From JAIYDJ01 sp031400505 (GTDB lineage Bacteria; Pseudomonadota; Alphaproteobacteria; Rhodobacterales; Rhodobacteraceae): 64,000 nucleotides of DNA. The DNA is taken from positions 1 through 64,000 of the forward strand of contig JANNPZ010000062.1 in assembly GCA_031400505.1 (NCBI GenBank), in the 5' to 3' direction. Position numbers and translations under genes: made by a program. Below are positions 27,201-34,926 of this stretch, one piece after another; position 1 is the first letter of the stretch, and the number at the start of each line of letters is the position of its first letter. Below the pieces are notes generated by a model. It ran no database searches. It worked only from the letters and a program-made list of their open reading frames with translations, and was not told where the DNA came from.

Positions 27201-28755
27201 GCTGATCAGCCCGCCGCCGCACCACGACATCTATTCCATCGAAGACCTCGCGCAGTTGATCTATGACCTCAAGCAGATCAACCCGCGCGCCAAGGTGACG
27301 GTCAAGCTGGTGTCGCAGTCTGGCGTGGGCACGATTGCGGCCGGCGTGGCCAAGGCCAAGGCGGATATCATCCTGATTTCGGGGCACAATGGCGGCACCG
27401 GGGCCAGCCCCGGCAGTTCGATCAAATACGCCGGTCTGCCATGGGAAATGGGCCTCACCGAGGCGCATCAGGTGTTGTCGATGAACAACCTGCGCGAACG
27501 GGTGACGCTGCGCACCGATGGCGGGTTGCGGACGGGGCGGGATATCGTGATGGCGGCGATGCTGGGGGCCGAGGAATACGGCATTGGCACCGCCGCCCTG
27601 ATCGCCATGGGCTGCATCATGGTGCGGCAGTGCCAGTCGAACACCTGCCCGGTGGGCGTCTGCACGCAGAACGAGGCGCTGCGCGCCAAGTTTACCGGAA
27701 CGGCGGACAAGGTCGTGAACCTGATCACCTTCTACGCGCAGGAGGTGCGGGAGATTCTGGCGTCGATTGGCGCGCGGTCGCTGGACGAAATCATCGGGCG
27801 GGCCGATCTTTTGACCCAAGTGTCGCGCGGGGCGGCGCATCTTGATGATCTTGACCTGAACCCCTTGTTGATCACGGTGGACGGGCCCGGGAAGATCACC
27901 TTTGACCGCTCGAAACCCCGCAACCATGTGCCGGACACTTTGGACGCCGAGATCGTCAAGGACGGCGCGCGGTTCTTTGAGGACGGCGAGAAGATGCAGC
28001 TGAGCTATGCCGTGCGCAACACGCACCGGACCATCGGCACGCGGGCCAGCAGCCATATCGTGCGCAAGTTCGGGATGCGCAACAGTTTGCAGCCTGACCA
28101 TCTGACGGTCAAGCTGACCGGGTCTTGCGGGCAGTCGCTGGGGGCCTTTGCCGTGCGCGGTTTGAAGTTCGATGTGATGGGCGATGCCAACGACTATGTC
28201 GGCAAGGGGTTGTCGGGGGGCTCCATTGTGGTGCGCCCGCCGATGACCTCGCCCCTGGTGGCCGCCGACAACACGATCATCGGCAACACTGTGCTTTACG
28301 GGGCGACGGATGGGTTCTTGTTCGCCAGTGGCCGTGCCGGAGAGAGGTTCGCGGTGCGCAATTCGGGTGCATCGGTGGTGGTCGAAGGCTGTGGGTCGAA
28401 CGGCTGCGAATACATGACCGGCGGGGTGGCGGTGATTCTGGGGCGGATCGGGGCCAACTTTGGTGCCGGGATGACTGGAGGGATGGCCTATCTTTACGAT
28501 CCCAACGGCGTGGCCGAGGATTTCATCAATCCCGAAAGCCTGGTGACCTGCGGTCTTGACCATCCCCATTGGGAAGCGCAGTTGCGCGGCCTGATAGAGC
28601 GGCATGCTATGGAAACCGGTTCGCTCAAGGCGGCGCGCATCCTTGCCGACTGGGCGAACGAACGCGGGAATTTCCTGCAAGTCTGCCCGAAAGAGATGCT
28701 GCCGCATCTTGCATATCCGTTGTCGAATGAAGGACTTCGGGTGCCTGCGGAATAG
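24211..28755 (+). CDS. gltB: Glutamate synthase large subunit
   Basis: Transfers the glutamine amide to 2-oxoglutarate, the main ammonia-assimilation route together with glutamine synthetase. 1514 residues. The glutaminase domain starts at Cys36 after a propeptide (HASCGVGL), then come the central domain, the FMN-binding synthase domain (GHNGGTGASP) and a 3Fe-4S cluster loop with CIMVRQCQSNTCPVGVC, followed by the C-terminal beta-helix with repeated Gly motifs. Intact throughout, unlike gltD. A terminator follows immediately. Confidence 0.97.
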   Translation: MTDLPDLSDWVAAEETKRAWMDANSLYRLEDEHASCGVGLVVAISGKPSRRVVESGIAALKAVWHRGAVDADGKTGDGAGIHVQIPARFFYDVIRRTGHEPDLTKLVAVGQVFLPRTDFGAQERCRSIVETEVLRMGHYIYGWRHVPVDVSVLGEKANATRPEIEQILIRNEKNIDAEAFERELYIIRRRIEKAALAAHIQGLYLCSLSCRSIIYKGMMLAEQVAVFYPDLMDDRFESSFAIYHQRYSTNTFPQWWLAQPFRMLAHNGEINTLKGNVNWMRSHEIRMASNNFGDAAEDIKPIIPGGTSDSGALDAVFEVLVRSGRSAPMAKTMMVPEAWSKATTDMPQAWADMYAYCNAVMEPWDGPAALAMTDGRWVCGGLDRNGLRPMRYVVTGDGMLIAGSEAGMVPVDEATVREKGALGPGQMIAVDMIEGKLYHDTEMKDRLAASQPYSDWIAKVVNLSDMLCDVPETALYGGADLRRRQIAAGYTMEELEQVLAPMAEDGKEMIASMGDDTPAAVLSSVYRPLSHFFRQNFSQVTNPPIDPLREGRVMSLKTRFGNLKNVLDETSAQTEILVLESPFVANAEFEVMVEKFGAHVAFIDCTFAVGAGHDDLRLGLERIRAEAEDAVRSGAGQLVLTDQHQGTASVGMPMILATSAVHSWLTRKGLRTFCSINVRSAECIDPHYFAVLISSGATTVNAYLAQDSIADRIGRGLIEGTLTDAMRRYRDAIDAGLLKIMSKMGISVISSYRGGLNFEAVGLSRAMVAEYFPGMHSRISGIGVSGIEQKLEEVHAKGWLGGADVLPIGGFYKARRSGEKHAWEAQTMHLLQSACDRASYDLWKQYSAAMRANPPIHIRDLLDIKTLGKPVPIEEVESITSIRKRFVTPGMSLGALGPEAHKTLNVAMNRIGAKSDSGEGGEDPAHFTPEANGDNPSAKIKQVASGRFGVTAEYLNACEELEIKVAQGAKPGEGGQLPGMKVTALIARLRHSTPGVTLISPPPHHDIYSIEDLAQLIYDLKQINPRAKVTVKLVSQSGVGTIAAGVAKAKADIILISGHNGGTGASPGSSIKYAGLPWEMGLTEAHQVLSMNNLRERVTLRTDGGLRTGRDIVMAAMLGAEEYGIGTAALIAMGCIMVRQCQSNTCPVGVCTQNEALRAKFTGTADKVVNLITFYAQEVREILASIGARSLDEIIGRADLLTQVSRGAAHLDDLDLNPLLITVDGPGKITFDRSKPRNHVPDTLDAEIVKDGARFFEDGEKMQLSYAVRNTHRTIGTRASSHIVRKFGMRNSLQPDHLTVKLTGSCGQSLGAFAVRGLKFDVMGDANDYVGKGLSGGSIVVRPPMTSPLVAADNTIIGNTVLYGATDGFLFASGRAGERFAVRNSGASVVVEGCGSNGCEYMTGGVAVILGRIGANFGAGMTGGMAYLYDPNGVAEDFINPESLVTCGLDHPHWEAQLRGLIERHAMETGSLKAARILADWANERGNFLQVCPKEMLPHLAYPLSNEGLRVPAE

Positions 28756-28757
28756 CG

Positions 28758-28779
28758 AAAGGCCCCTATGGGGGCCTTT
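28758..28779 (+). terminator. gltB terminator
   Basis: AAAGGCCCC (28758-28766) pairs perfectly with GGGGCCTTT (28771-28779) around a TATG loop, three bases after the gltB stop. The T tract is only three bases long, so it may also act for the convergent DUF4342 gene. Confidence 0.75.
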
Positions 28780-28808
28780 CCGGGCAGTTGCGGGATGCCC
28801 TTGGCGGT

Positions 28809-29159
28809 TCAGGCATCCGTGGCGCGGTCGGTTTCGGTAGGATCGACCGTGCTTGTCGGGCTGGCTGCCGCGTCGACATCGCGTTCGACATCGCGTTCGA
28901 CCTCGATCTTGACCTTGGCGACCATCGCCGCGATGACCCCGACTACGGCGAGCCATGGTGCCGTCAGCACCACCACCCCGCCCGCCAATGCGCCGACGGT
29001 CATGGGCATCTCCAGCGTGAAGTCATCCCCGGCCCGCACTTTCAAGGTGCGGATATTGCCATTGTGGATCAGTTCCTTGACCTTGTCGATCAACTGCCCG
29101 CCTGTCACCTCGATCTCTTCGAACACGGTCCGGCGCGGCTTTTCGGTCTTGTCGTCCAT
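28809..29159 (-). CDS. DUF4342 domain-containing protein
   Basis: 116 residues. The N-terminal part FEEIEVTGGQLIDKVKELIHNGNIRTLKV matches DUF4342, followed by a hydrophobic, Gly-rich segment (MTVGALAGGVVVLTAPWLAVVGVIAA) that may be a membrane hairpin. The tail is acidic and Thr/Asp-rich, including a tandem ERDV repeat. Function unknown. ATG 29159 is chosen because AGGAGA lies 6 b upstream. Convergent with gltB, divergent from mtgA. Confidence 0.78.
   Translation of the reverse strand: MDDKTEKPRRTVFEEIEVTGGQLIDKVKELIHNGNIRTLKVRAGDDFTLEMPMTVGALAGGVVVLTAPWLAVVGVIAAMVAKVKIEVERDVERDVDAAASPTSTVDPTETDRATDA
28875..28898. repeat. Two-unit 12-bp tandem repeat
   Basis: GACATCGCGTTC occurs twice in direct succession inside the DUF4342 gene, encoding ERDV-ERDV on the minus strand. 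It is a likely site for in-frame length variation. Confidence 0.7.
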
Positions 29160-29290
29160 CTGGGCTCTCCTTTCTGGCCGCTTGGCCGGCCACACCGATA
29201 TGGGGACGCATCCGTGTCGAAAGAACCATGACGCAGATCAAACCTGGCGGCCGCTTGACCCCGCAGCCGGCTTCGTGGCTAAGGTGCCGC

Positions 29291-30007
29291 ATGGCAGCAA
29301 AACCCAAACCCGCCAAGGTCACGACCCCGGGCCCGCGTCCGGCCGCGAGGATTCGACGGTGGCTGGTGCGGGGCATGCTGGGTGTGGCCGGGTTCTATGC
29401 CATTGTGATCGTCGCATTCGCCTTCGTTCCCCCACCGGGCAATCTGTACCAATGGTCGGAAAGCTGGCGCTTGGGCGGGATCAAGCGCGACTGGGTGGCG
29501 TGGGACGACATCGCCCCGGTGATGGCGCGGTCAGTGGTGGCGGCCGAGGATGCGAATTTCTGCCTGCATTGGGGATTTGACATGGCGGCGATCCGCGATG
29601 CGGTCGAAGCGGGGGGAAACCGCGGGGCATCCACACTAAGCCAGCAGACAACCAAGAACGTATTTCTGTGGCATGGCCGGTCGTACATCCGCAAAGCCGC
29701 AGAAGCGGTTTTGACCCCGTTGGTAGAGCTGGTCTGGTCCAAGCGGCGCGTTCTGCATGTCTATCTGAACATCGCCGAATTCGATGAAGGGGTGTTTGGC
29801 GTGCAGGCGGCGGCGCAACATCATTTTGGCGTCGATGCCACCGACCTGTCAGCCACTCAGGCGGCAAGGCTGGCCGCCGTGCTGCCCGACCCAAAGGGGC
29901 GGTCGGCGTCGAACCCGTCAGACTATGTCCGCAAACGGGCCCGCGCCATCCTGTCGGGCGCCGAAACCATCGCCGCTGACGGGCGGGCTGCGTGTTTCGA
30001 GGATTGA
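29291..30007 (+). CDS. mtgA: Monofunctional peptidoglycan glycosyltransferase MtgA
   Basis: Polymerises lipid II into glycan strands at the inner membrane without a transpeptidase domain. 238 residues from ATG 29291, with a membrane anchor (GMLGVAGFYAIVIVAFAFV) and the GT51 motifs VVAAEDANFCLHWGFD (catalytic Glu), GASTLSQQTTKNVFL and the YLNIAEFDEGVFGVQAAA motif. AAGG lies 6 b before ATG 29291; the in-frame ATG 29228 is an alternative giving 21 more residues. Confidence 0.92.
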   Translation: MAAKPKPAKVTTPGPRPAARIRRWLVRGMLGVAGFYAIVIVAFAFVPPPGNLYQWSESWRLGGIKRDWVAWDDIAPVMARSVVAAEDANFCLHWGFDMAAIRDAVEAGGNRGASTLSQQTTKNVFLWHGRSYIRKAAEAVLTPLVELVWSKRRVLHVYLNIAEFDEGVFGVQAAAQHHFGVDATDLSATQAARLAAVLPDPKGRSASNPSDYVRKRARAILSGAETIAADGRAACFED

Positions 30008-30300
30008 AACTCCGACCTGTTCACGGCACTAAGAAGAACGTTTTGGAATGGAACGACGTTTGTGAACGAGTTGAGAAGACTTTGATGCGCGATGCACTGC
30101 GGCAAAAGGCGATCGGGGTCTGCGACCCTGAAAATTTCTGGAACGGTGATGGTTTGTCCTTTTGCGCAGTCTTCAAGACCTGGGAAGATGATCCCGTGCC
30201 ATCGATGCAACCCGACACCTGCTGGATCGCAGTCCACCGCTTTGATGAAATCGAGAATGCAGCCAAAGTCTGCGCCATGATCGGGGATGAGGCACGATGA
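29992..30300 (+). CDS. Small protein of unknown function
   Basis: Up to 102 residues; the part after Met 30085 (MRDALRQKAIGVCDPENFW onward, 71 residues) looks the more protein-like, and 30085 is an alternative start. No signal peptide or membrane segment, and I recognise no domain. The longer form overlaps mtgA by 16 b. Its stop overlaps the GST start (ATGA at 30297-30300), which supports it being translated. Confidence 0.5.
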   Translation: MFRGLKLRPVHGTKKNVLEWNDVCERVEKTLMRDALRQKAIGVCDPENFWNGDGLSFCAVFKTWEDDPVPSMQPDTCWIAVHRFDEIENAAKVCAMIGDEAR

Positions 30301-30962
30301 TCCGCCTTTATCACTTTGCGCTGTCGCCCTTCTGTCGCAAGGTCCGCCTGACCCTGGCCGAGAAGAAGCAAGAGGTCGAGTTGATCGAGGAGCGGTATTG
30401 GGAAGGCTCGCCCGATTTCCTGCGACGTAATCCGGCTGGAAAAGTGCCGGTGATGCGGATTGACACCAAGGTGCTGTCGGAGTCGCAGGCGATCTGTGAG
30501 TATCTGGAAGAGACGATCCCGCAGCCCGCCATGATGCCCCGCGATGCCGAGGCACGCTATGAGGTGCGCCGGCTCTGCGCGTGGTTCGATGACAAGTTTC
30601 ATGCCGAAGTGACGTCGAAGCTGCTGTTTGAACGGCTGAACAAGAAAGTCATGGGGCTAGGCTATCCAGATAGCAGAGCCGTCAAGACCGGGGCGGGGCG
30701 CATAAAGTATCACATCGATTATCTGGGCTGGCTGTTGGATCAGCGGCGCTGGTTGGCGGGGGATGTGATGACTTTGGCCGATATTACCGCAGCGGCGCAT
30801 CTGTCGTGTCTGGACTACATCAGCGATGTAGACTGGAACCGCAACGCGACGGTGAAAGACTGGTACGCCAAGATCAAGTCGCGCCCGAGTTTCCGCACCC
30901 TGCTGGCCGATCAGGTGCCGGGGTTTCCGCCGCCCGCGCATTATGCCGATCTGGATTTCTGA
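30297..30962 (+). CDS. Glutathione S-transferase family protein
   Basis: 221 residues with an N-terminal thioredoxin-like domain. It has LYHFALSPFCRKVRLTLAEK, with a Ser/Cys active-site region at about 9-13, the cis-Pro KVPVM and the glutathione-contacting ESQAICEYLEE. The all-helical C-terminal domain has the DVMTLADITAAAHL N-cap motif. Likely cytosolic; substrate unknown. Its start overlaps the stop of the small upstream gene. Confidence 0.87.
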   Translation: MIRLYHFALSPFCRKVRLTLAEKKQEVELIEERYWEGSPDFLRRNPAGKVPVMRIDTKVLSESQAICEYLEETIPQPAMMPRDAEARYEVRRLCAWFDDKFHAEVTSKLLFERLNKKVMGLGYPDSRAVKTGAGRIKYHIDYLGWLLDQRRWLAGDVMTLADITAAAHLSCLDYISDVDWNRNATVKDWYAKIKSRPSFRTLLADQVPGFPPPAHYADLDF

Positions 30963-30972
30963 CGGCAGTTGT

Positions 30973-31018
30973 CCGGGGGCCAGCCCCCGGGCCCCCGGGA
31001 TATTTGTGCCAAGATGAA
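30973..31018 (+). repeat. GC-hairpin dispersed element, copy 1
   Basis: CCGGGGGC / GCCCCCGG hairpin (30973-30990) followed by the tail GCCCCCGGGATATTTGTGCC and AAGATGAA. It lies between the GST stop and queG, and its tail overlaps the alternative queG start at 31014. The same hairpin-plus-tail is found at 36215-36263 and, inverted, at 43672-43720. Confidence 0.75.
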
Positions 31019-31025
31019 TGGGGAC

Positions 31026-32072
31026 ATGAAAAAGCGGTTGCAGGAAAGGGCGCTGGCCGAGGGCTTTGCCGCGATGGGCGTTTGTCGGCCCGATGCGGTG
31101 CCCGAGGCCGCGGGGCGGCTGCGCGCGTTTCTGGCGGCGGGGCATCATGGGCAGATGGGCTGGATGGCCGAGCGCGAGGGGTGGCGCGGGTCTGCAGCCG
31201 CGCTGTGGACCGAGGCGCGGTCTGTGGTGATGTTTGCGGAAGTCTATACGCCGCAGGACGATCCTCTGGCGGTGTTGGGCGAGCGGGGGCGGGGGGCGGT
31301 TTCGGTTTATGCCCAAGGGCGCGATTATCACGACCTGGTCAAGCGGCGGCTGAAGCGGGTTGGCGGGTGGTTTGCCGATGCATCGCGGGCCGAGATCAAG
31401 GTTTTTGTCGATACAGCACCGGTCATGGAAAAACCCCTGGCGCAGGCAGCGGGTTTGGGGTGGCAGGGCAAGCATACCAATCTGGTTGGGCGTGGGTTGG
31501 GGTCGTGGTTCTTTTTGGGGGCAATGTTCACCACGGCGGTATTGGAGCCGGACGCGGCAGAGGTTGATCATTGCGGGTCATGCCGGGCGTGCCTTGATAT
31601 CTGCCCGACGGCGGCGTTTCCGGCGCCGTATCAACTGGATGCGCGTCGTTGTATTTCCTATCTGACCATCGAGCATCGCGGACCTGTGGACGGGGAGTTG
31701 CGCGCATTGATGGGGAACCGGATTTACGGCTGCGATGATTGCCTTGCGGTTTGTCCGTGGAACAAGTTTGCACAGGCCGCGACCGAAATCGGCTATCAGC
31801 CACGGGTGGGTGCGCCCGAGCTTGACGAACTCGCGCAGCTTGACGACGCGGCGTTTCGGGCGCGGTTTGCGGGAAGTCCGATCAAGCGGATCGGGCGCGA
31901 CCGGTTTGTGCGCAATGTACTTTATGCCATTGGCAATTCGGGGATACCGGCGTTGGGCGTGGTGGCCCAAGGGCTACAAAACGACGCGGATGGCGCTGTG
32001 GCGGATGCGGCGGACTGGGCGGTGGCGCGGTTGACTGGCCACATTGCAGGGGGGAACGGATGGACAGGCTGA
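31026..32072 (+). CDS. queG: Epoxyqueuosine reductase QueG
   Basis: Last step of queuosine tRNA modification: cobalamin-dependent reduction of epoxyqueuosine. 348 residues from ATG 31026; ATG 31014 is possible. Two 4Fe-4S clusters are shown by CGSCRACLDICPTAAF and CDDCLAVCPWNKFA. The N-terminal cobalamin-binding region has AWTEARSVVMFAEVY-like sequence, and the C-terminus has RIGRDRFVRNVLYAIGNSG. It overlaps the downstream SDR gene by 13 b. Confidence 0.94.
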   Translation: MKKRLQERALAEGFAAMGVCRPDAVPEAAGRLRAFLAAGHHGQMGWMAEREGWRGSAAALWTEARSVVMFAEVYTPQDDPLAVLGERGRGAVSVYAQGRDYHDLVKRRLKRVGGWFADASRAEIKVFVDTAPVMEKPLAQAAGLGWQGKHTNLVGRGLGSWFFLGAMFTTAVLEPDAAEVDHCGSCRACLDICPTAAFPAPYQLDARRCISYLTIEHRGPVDGELRALMGNRIYGCDDCLAVCPWNKFAQAATEIGYQPRVGAPELDELAQLDDAAFRARFAGSPIKRIGRDRFVRNVLYAIGNSGIPALGVVAQGLQNDADGAVADAADWAVARLTGHIAGGNGWTG

Positions 32073-32824
32073 AGGGCAAGGTGGCGATCGTCTCGGGTGG
32101 GGCGGGGGGCTGCGGGGCGGCGGCGGTGCGGATGTTCGCCGCCGAAGGGGCGGCTGTGGGGATCATCGACCGGGATGCGGTTCAGGGCGCAGCACTTGCG
32201 GCAGAACTGGCGGCGGCGGGGCATCGGGTGGTGTTTGCCGGGGCTGATGTGGCGGTGCGCGCGCAGGTCGAAGCAGCGGTGGCGGTGGTGGTGTCGGCCT
32301 TTGGCCCGGTCACCGTGCTGTTCAACCATGCCGGGACGATTGTGATCAAGCCGTTCCTTGAGACCGAAGAGGCCGACTGGGACTTCCTTTTTGATGTCAA
32401 TGTGAAGTCGATGTATCTGATGACCCGCGCCGTTCTGCCCGGCATGATCGCGGCGGGGGGTGGCAGCATCGTCTGCACATCGTCGATCTCTGCGGTTTAT
32501 GCGACGCCGATGGAGGTGCTTTATGACGCAACCAAGGGGGCGTGCCACATGTTTGCGCGCGCAATTGCGGTCGAGTTCCGGGATCGCGGCATCCGGTGCA
32601 ACGCGGTCTGTCCGGGGTTCATCGACACGGCCCACGGGCAGCGCGAAGTGGCCGCGTTGACGGCGTTGGGGGTGGATGTGACAGAGGCCGCGATCACGGC
32701 TGCGCAGGGGAGGATGGGGCGGCCGGAAGATGTGGCGCGGGCGGCGCTGTTTCTGGCCAGCGACGATGCTGCGTTTGTGACGGGCGCGCAGTTGTTTGTG
32801 GATGGGGGGTTTTCGGCAGTTTAG
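32060..32824 (+). CDS. Short-chain dehydrogenase/reductase
   Basis: 254-residue classical SDR. The cofactor site is GGAGGCGAAAVRMF at about 13-26, FNHAG is the NNAG-type motif, and the catalytic Ser-Tyr-Lys is read from SSISAVYATPMEVLYDATKGA. CPGFIDTAHG and the C-terminal FVTGAQLFVDGGFSAV complete the fold. Substrate unknown. It overlaps queG by 13 b, so it is probably co-expressed. Confidence 0.88.
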   Translation: MDRLKGKVAIVSGGAGGCGAAAVRMFAAEGAAVGIIDRDAVQGAALAAELAAAGHRVVFAGADVAVRAQVEAAVAVVVSAFGPVTVLFNHAGTIVIKPFLETEEADWDFLFDVNVKSMYLMTRAVLPGMIAAGGGSIVCTSSISAVYATPMEVLYDATKGACHMFARAIAVEFRDRGIRCNAVCPGFIDTAHGQREVAALTALGVDVTEAAITAAQGRMGRPEDVARAALFLASDDAAFVTGAQLFVDGGFSAV

Positions 32825-32901
32825 GCGGGCTGATCATCGTGGCGATTGGCGAAACCGGCGAATCGGCGCAGACTGGGCTTTCAACCTTGGGGAGAGTTTC
32901 C

Positions 32902-33084
32902 ATGGCAAAGCATCTGACAGATCATCGTGTTTCGTCCAAGGGCGGACGGGTTAGGCAGTTTCTGGCGATTGACCGCGCGCAGGGCGACGGGATGTGGCGC
33001 GGTTCGGCACGGCGGCCGGTGATGGCGGCGGGCAACCGGCGGCTGGTCGAGTTTCTGCGCATCGCACGCGGGCGGAACGTCTGA
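32902..33084 (+). CDS. Small basic protein of unknown function
   Basis: 60 residues, Arg/Lys-rich (MAKHLTDHRVSSKGGRVRQF to LRIARGRNV), with no signal peptide or membrane segment. GGGGAGAG lies 6 b before ATG 32902. I recognise no family; the basic character would suit nucleic-acid or ribosome binding, which is a guess. A GC hairpin (ACGGGCC / GGCCCGT, 33084-33099) follows its stop and could terminate. Confidence 0.5.
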   Translation: MAKHLTDHRVSSKGGRVRQFLAIDRAQGDGMWRGSARRPVMAAGNRRLVEFLRIARGRNV

Positions 33085-33137
33085 CGGGCCAGGGCCCGTG
33101 CCGCGTCACGCTCCGCGATTGATCCGGTCTGGCCTGA

Positions 33138-34004
33138 TCAGGCCCGGACCAGCTTTTCGTAGTCCAGCGCCACTTCGCGGGTCAGGGCACCCACTTCGAA
33201 CGTGTAGCCGCCGATGGACCCCACCGGGGTCACTTCGGCGGCGGTGCCGGTCAGCCAGCATTGCTCGAACCCTTCCAGCTCATCAGGCATGATGTGGCGT
33301 TCGTGGACCTTGATCTGCTTGTCGCGCAGCATGCCGATCACGGTTTGCCGCGTGATGCCGTTCAGGAAGGCATCCGCCAGCGGTGTATGCACCTCGCCGT
33401 CACGCACGAAGAAGATGTTCGCCCCGGTCGCCTCGGCCACATAGCCGCGATAATCGAGCATCATGGCATCCGAGCAGCCCTTTGCCTCGGCTGCGTGTTT
33501 CGACATGGTGCAGATCATGTAGAGGCCCGCTGCCTTAGCAGCGTGCGGAATGGTTTCGGGGCTGGGACGCTTCCACTTGGCGATGTCGAGTTTCGCGCCC
33601 TTGAACTTGGCGTCGCCGTAGTAGTTGCCCCAGGTCCAGCAGGCCACGGCGAGGTGGATCGGGTTGGCGTTCGATGCGACCCCCATCATCTCGCCCGCGC
33701 CGCGCCAGGCGATGGCGCGCACATAGGCATCGGTCAGATTGTTTGCGGCCAGCGTCGCCACCTTGGCTGCGTCAATTTCGGCGGCCGTAAAGGGCAGCGG
33801 CATGTCCAGAAGGTCGCCCGAGGTGCGCAGACGTTCGGAATGTTCGGTCATCTTGAAGATCTTGCCGTTATAGCACCGCTCGCCTTCGAAGACTGACGAG
33901 GCATAGTGCAGGGCATGGGTCAGGATATGAACCTTTGCGCTGCGCCAGTCCACCAGTTTGCCATCGATCCAGATGAACCCGTCGCGATCGTCATAGCCAG
34001 CCAT
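33138..34004 (-). CDS. ilvE: Branched-chain amino acid aminotransferase
   Basis: PLP fold-type IV transaminase making valine, leucine and isoleucine with glutamate as donor. 288 residues. Typical blocks are GFIWIDGKLVDWRSAKVHIL, HYASSVFEGERCY, the PLP-Lys region around KAAGLYMICTMSKHAAEAKG, and EATGANIFFVRDGEVHTP. ATG 34004 follows AGGAGG by 6 b. A palindromic motif shared with gltD lies about 100 b upstream. A 14-bp palindrome (33131-33144) overlaps its stop. Confidence 0.95.
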   Translation of the reverse strand: MAGYDDRDGFIWIDGKLVDWRSAKVHILTHALHYASSVFEGERCYNGKIFKMTEHSERLRTSGDLLDMPLPFTAAEIDAAKVATLAANNLTDAYVRAIAWRGAGEMMGVASNANPIHLAVACWTWGNYYGDAKFKGAKLDIAKWKRPSPETIPHAAKAAGLYMICTMSKHAAEAKGCSDAMMLDYRGYVAEATGANIFFVRDGEVHTPLADAFLNGITRQTVIGMLRDKQIKVHERHIMPDELEGFEQCWLTGTAAEVTPVGSIGGYTFEVGALTREVALDYEKLVRA

Positions 34005-34102
34005 TTGCAACCTCCTGCTTTGCACATGTTGCGTAAAAATCGTCCGCATCGGACATATTATTGCGCGAAATCGGGTTACTGGCTAACAGTTGAGTCCTTG
34101 AA

Positions 34103-34119
34103 TGTCAACAAGGCTGACA
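34103..34119. promoter_or_regulatory. 17-bp palindromic motif upstream of ilvE (copy B)
   Basis: TGTCAACAAGGCTGACA has 7-bp arms with one mismatch (TGTCAAC versus the complement of GCTGACA). It lies about 100 b before the ilvE start in the 246-b gap to the TetR gene and matches copies A and C. Confidence 0.45.
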
Positions 34120-34250
34120 TAAACGAAGTTGTTCTGTGGTGTCAGGTCTTCCAAGGCTCGTGTTGCAGGCAGAGCAGGAACCTGATCAGCAGCCTGCCAG
34201 GCGGCAGCCTGTTGGGATGGGCGCGGCAAGGGTCGGCTTAAGGCCGCACT

Positions 34251-34817
34251 TCACCGGATATCTTTCGCCGCAAGGGTGGCAAAGGCAAGCGTCACGGCAG
34301 CCTCAATTTCGGCAACCGAACCACCGGTGCGGGTCAGGGCGCTTAACCCGCCAAACACCGCATAAAGATAGGCGGCATTGCCATCGGGGTCGCCAGTGTG
34401 GCGGGCAAAGACTGCGCGAAAGGCGGCGCGTGTACGGGTCGCGCCCAGCCTGACCGCGGCACCTATCGCGGGATCGCTGACATGCGGAGAAAAGGCGGTG
34501 ATGACCAGAAGGCAGGCCGCGCTGTTCATCTGGTGCTGCAGGGCAAGTGTCTGCGCCATGAACGCACGCAATTCGGCCAGTCCGGCCCTTGGATGCAAAA
34601 GCGGTGCAAGCGCGATATCCAGACGCTTAACATAGCGCGAAAGCACGGCCTGAAACAGGCCGTGTTTGTCGGTGAAAGTGTTGTACAGGCTTTGACGGCT
34701 GATGCCGCAGGCCTTGGTCAGGTCGGAAATTGAACAGCCGTCATAGCCACGCTGCCAAAAGGCAAGCAGGGCGCGGTCGACTACATCATCGGGATTGAAA
34801 GCCAATGGTCGTGCCAT
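34251..34817 (-). CDS. TetR family transcriptional regulator
   Basis: 188 residues from ATG 34817. The N-terminal helix-turn-helix is clear (RALLAFWQRGYDGCSISDL, then TKACGISRQSLYNTFTDKHGLF), followed by a helical ligand-binding domain resembling TetR_C (LAELRAFMAQTLALQ). The open frame upstream to 34994 is not protein-like. Divergent from petP. No obvious target gene is adjacent beyond itself. Confidence 0.87.
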   Translation of the reverse strand: MARPLAFNPDDVVDRALLAFWQRGYDGCSISDLTKACGISRQSLYNTFTDKHGLFQAVLSRYVKRLDIALAPLLHPRAGLAELRAFMAQTLALQHQMNSAACLLVITAFSPHVSDPAIGAAVRLGATRTRAAFRAVFARHTGDPDGNAAYLYAVFGGLSALTRTGGSVAEIEAAVTLAFATLAAKDIR

Positions 34818-34886
34818 GCGGCCAGGTTGGTCGTTTTGGAACGATTGGTCAATAACGGTCGGATGCCGTGCGGTTCGTGCTTGGAT

Positions 34887-34903
34887 TGGCAGCAGTGCTG
34901 ACA
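34887..34903. promoter_or_regulatory. 17-bp palindromic motif upstream of petP (copy C)
   Basis: TGGCAGCAGTGCTGACA matches copies A and B at most positions. It lies 23 b before the petP ATG, in the divergent gap with the TetR gene. Confidence 0.4.
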
Positions 34904-34926
34904 TAACCTGCGCCTGGGAGGATGCC

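Noticed and set aside
25420..28956. 1178-codon open frame on the minus strand opposite gltB
   Set aside because: It is the antisense shadow of gltB in high-GC DNA; the translation is Arg/His/Gln-rich with no motifs, whereas the plus strand encodes a complete GltB.
33131..33144. Perfect palindrome GGCCTGATCAGGCC at the ilvE stop as a regulatory site
   Set aside because: It includes the ilvE stop codon and lies at the 3' end of the gene; a weak terminator or chance is more likely than an operator.
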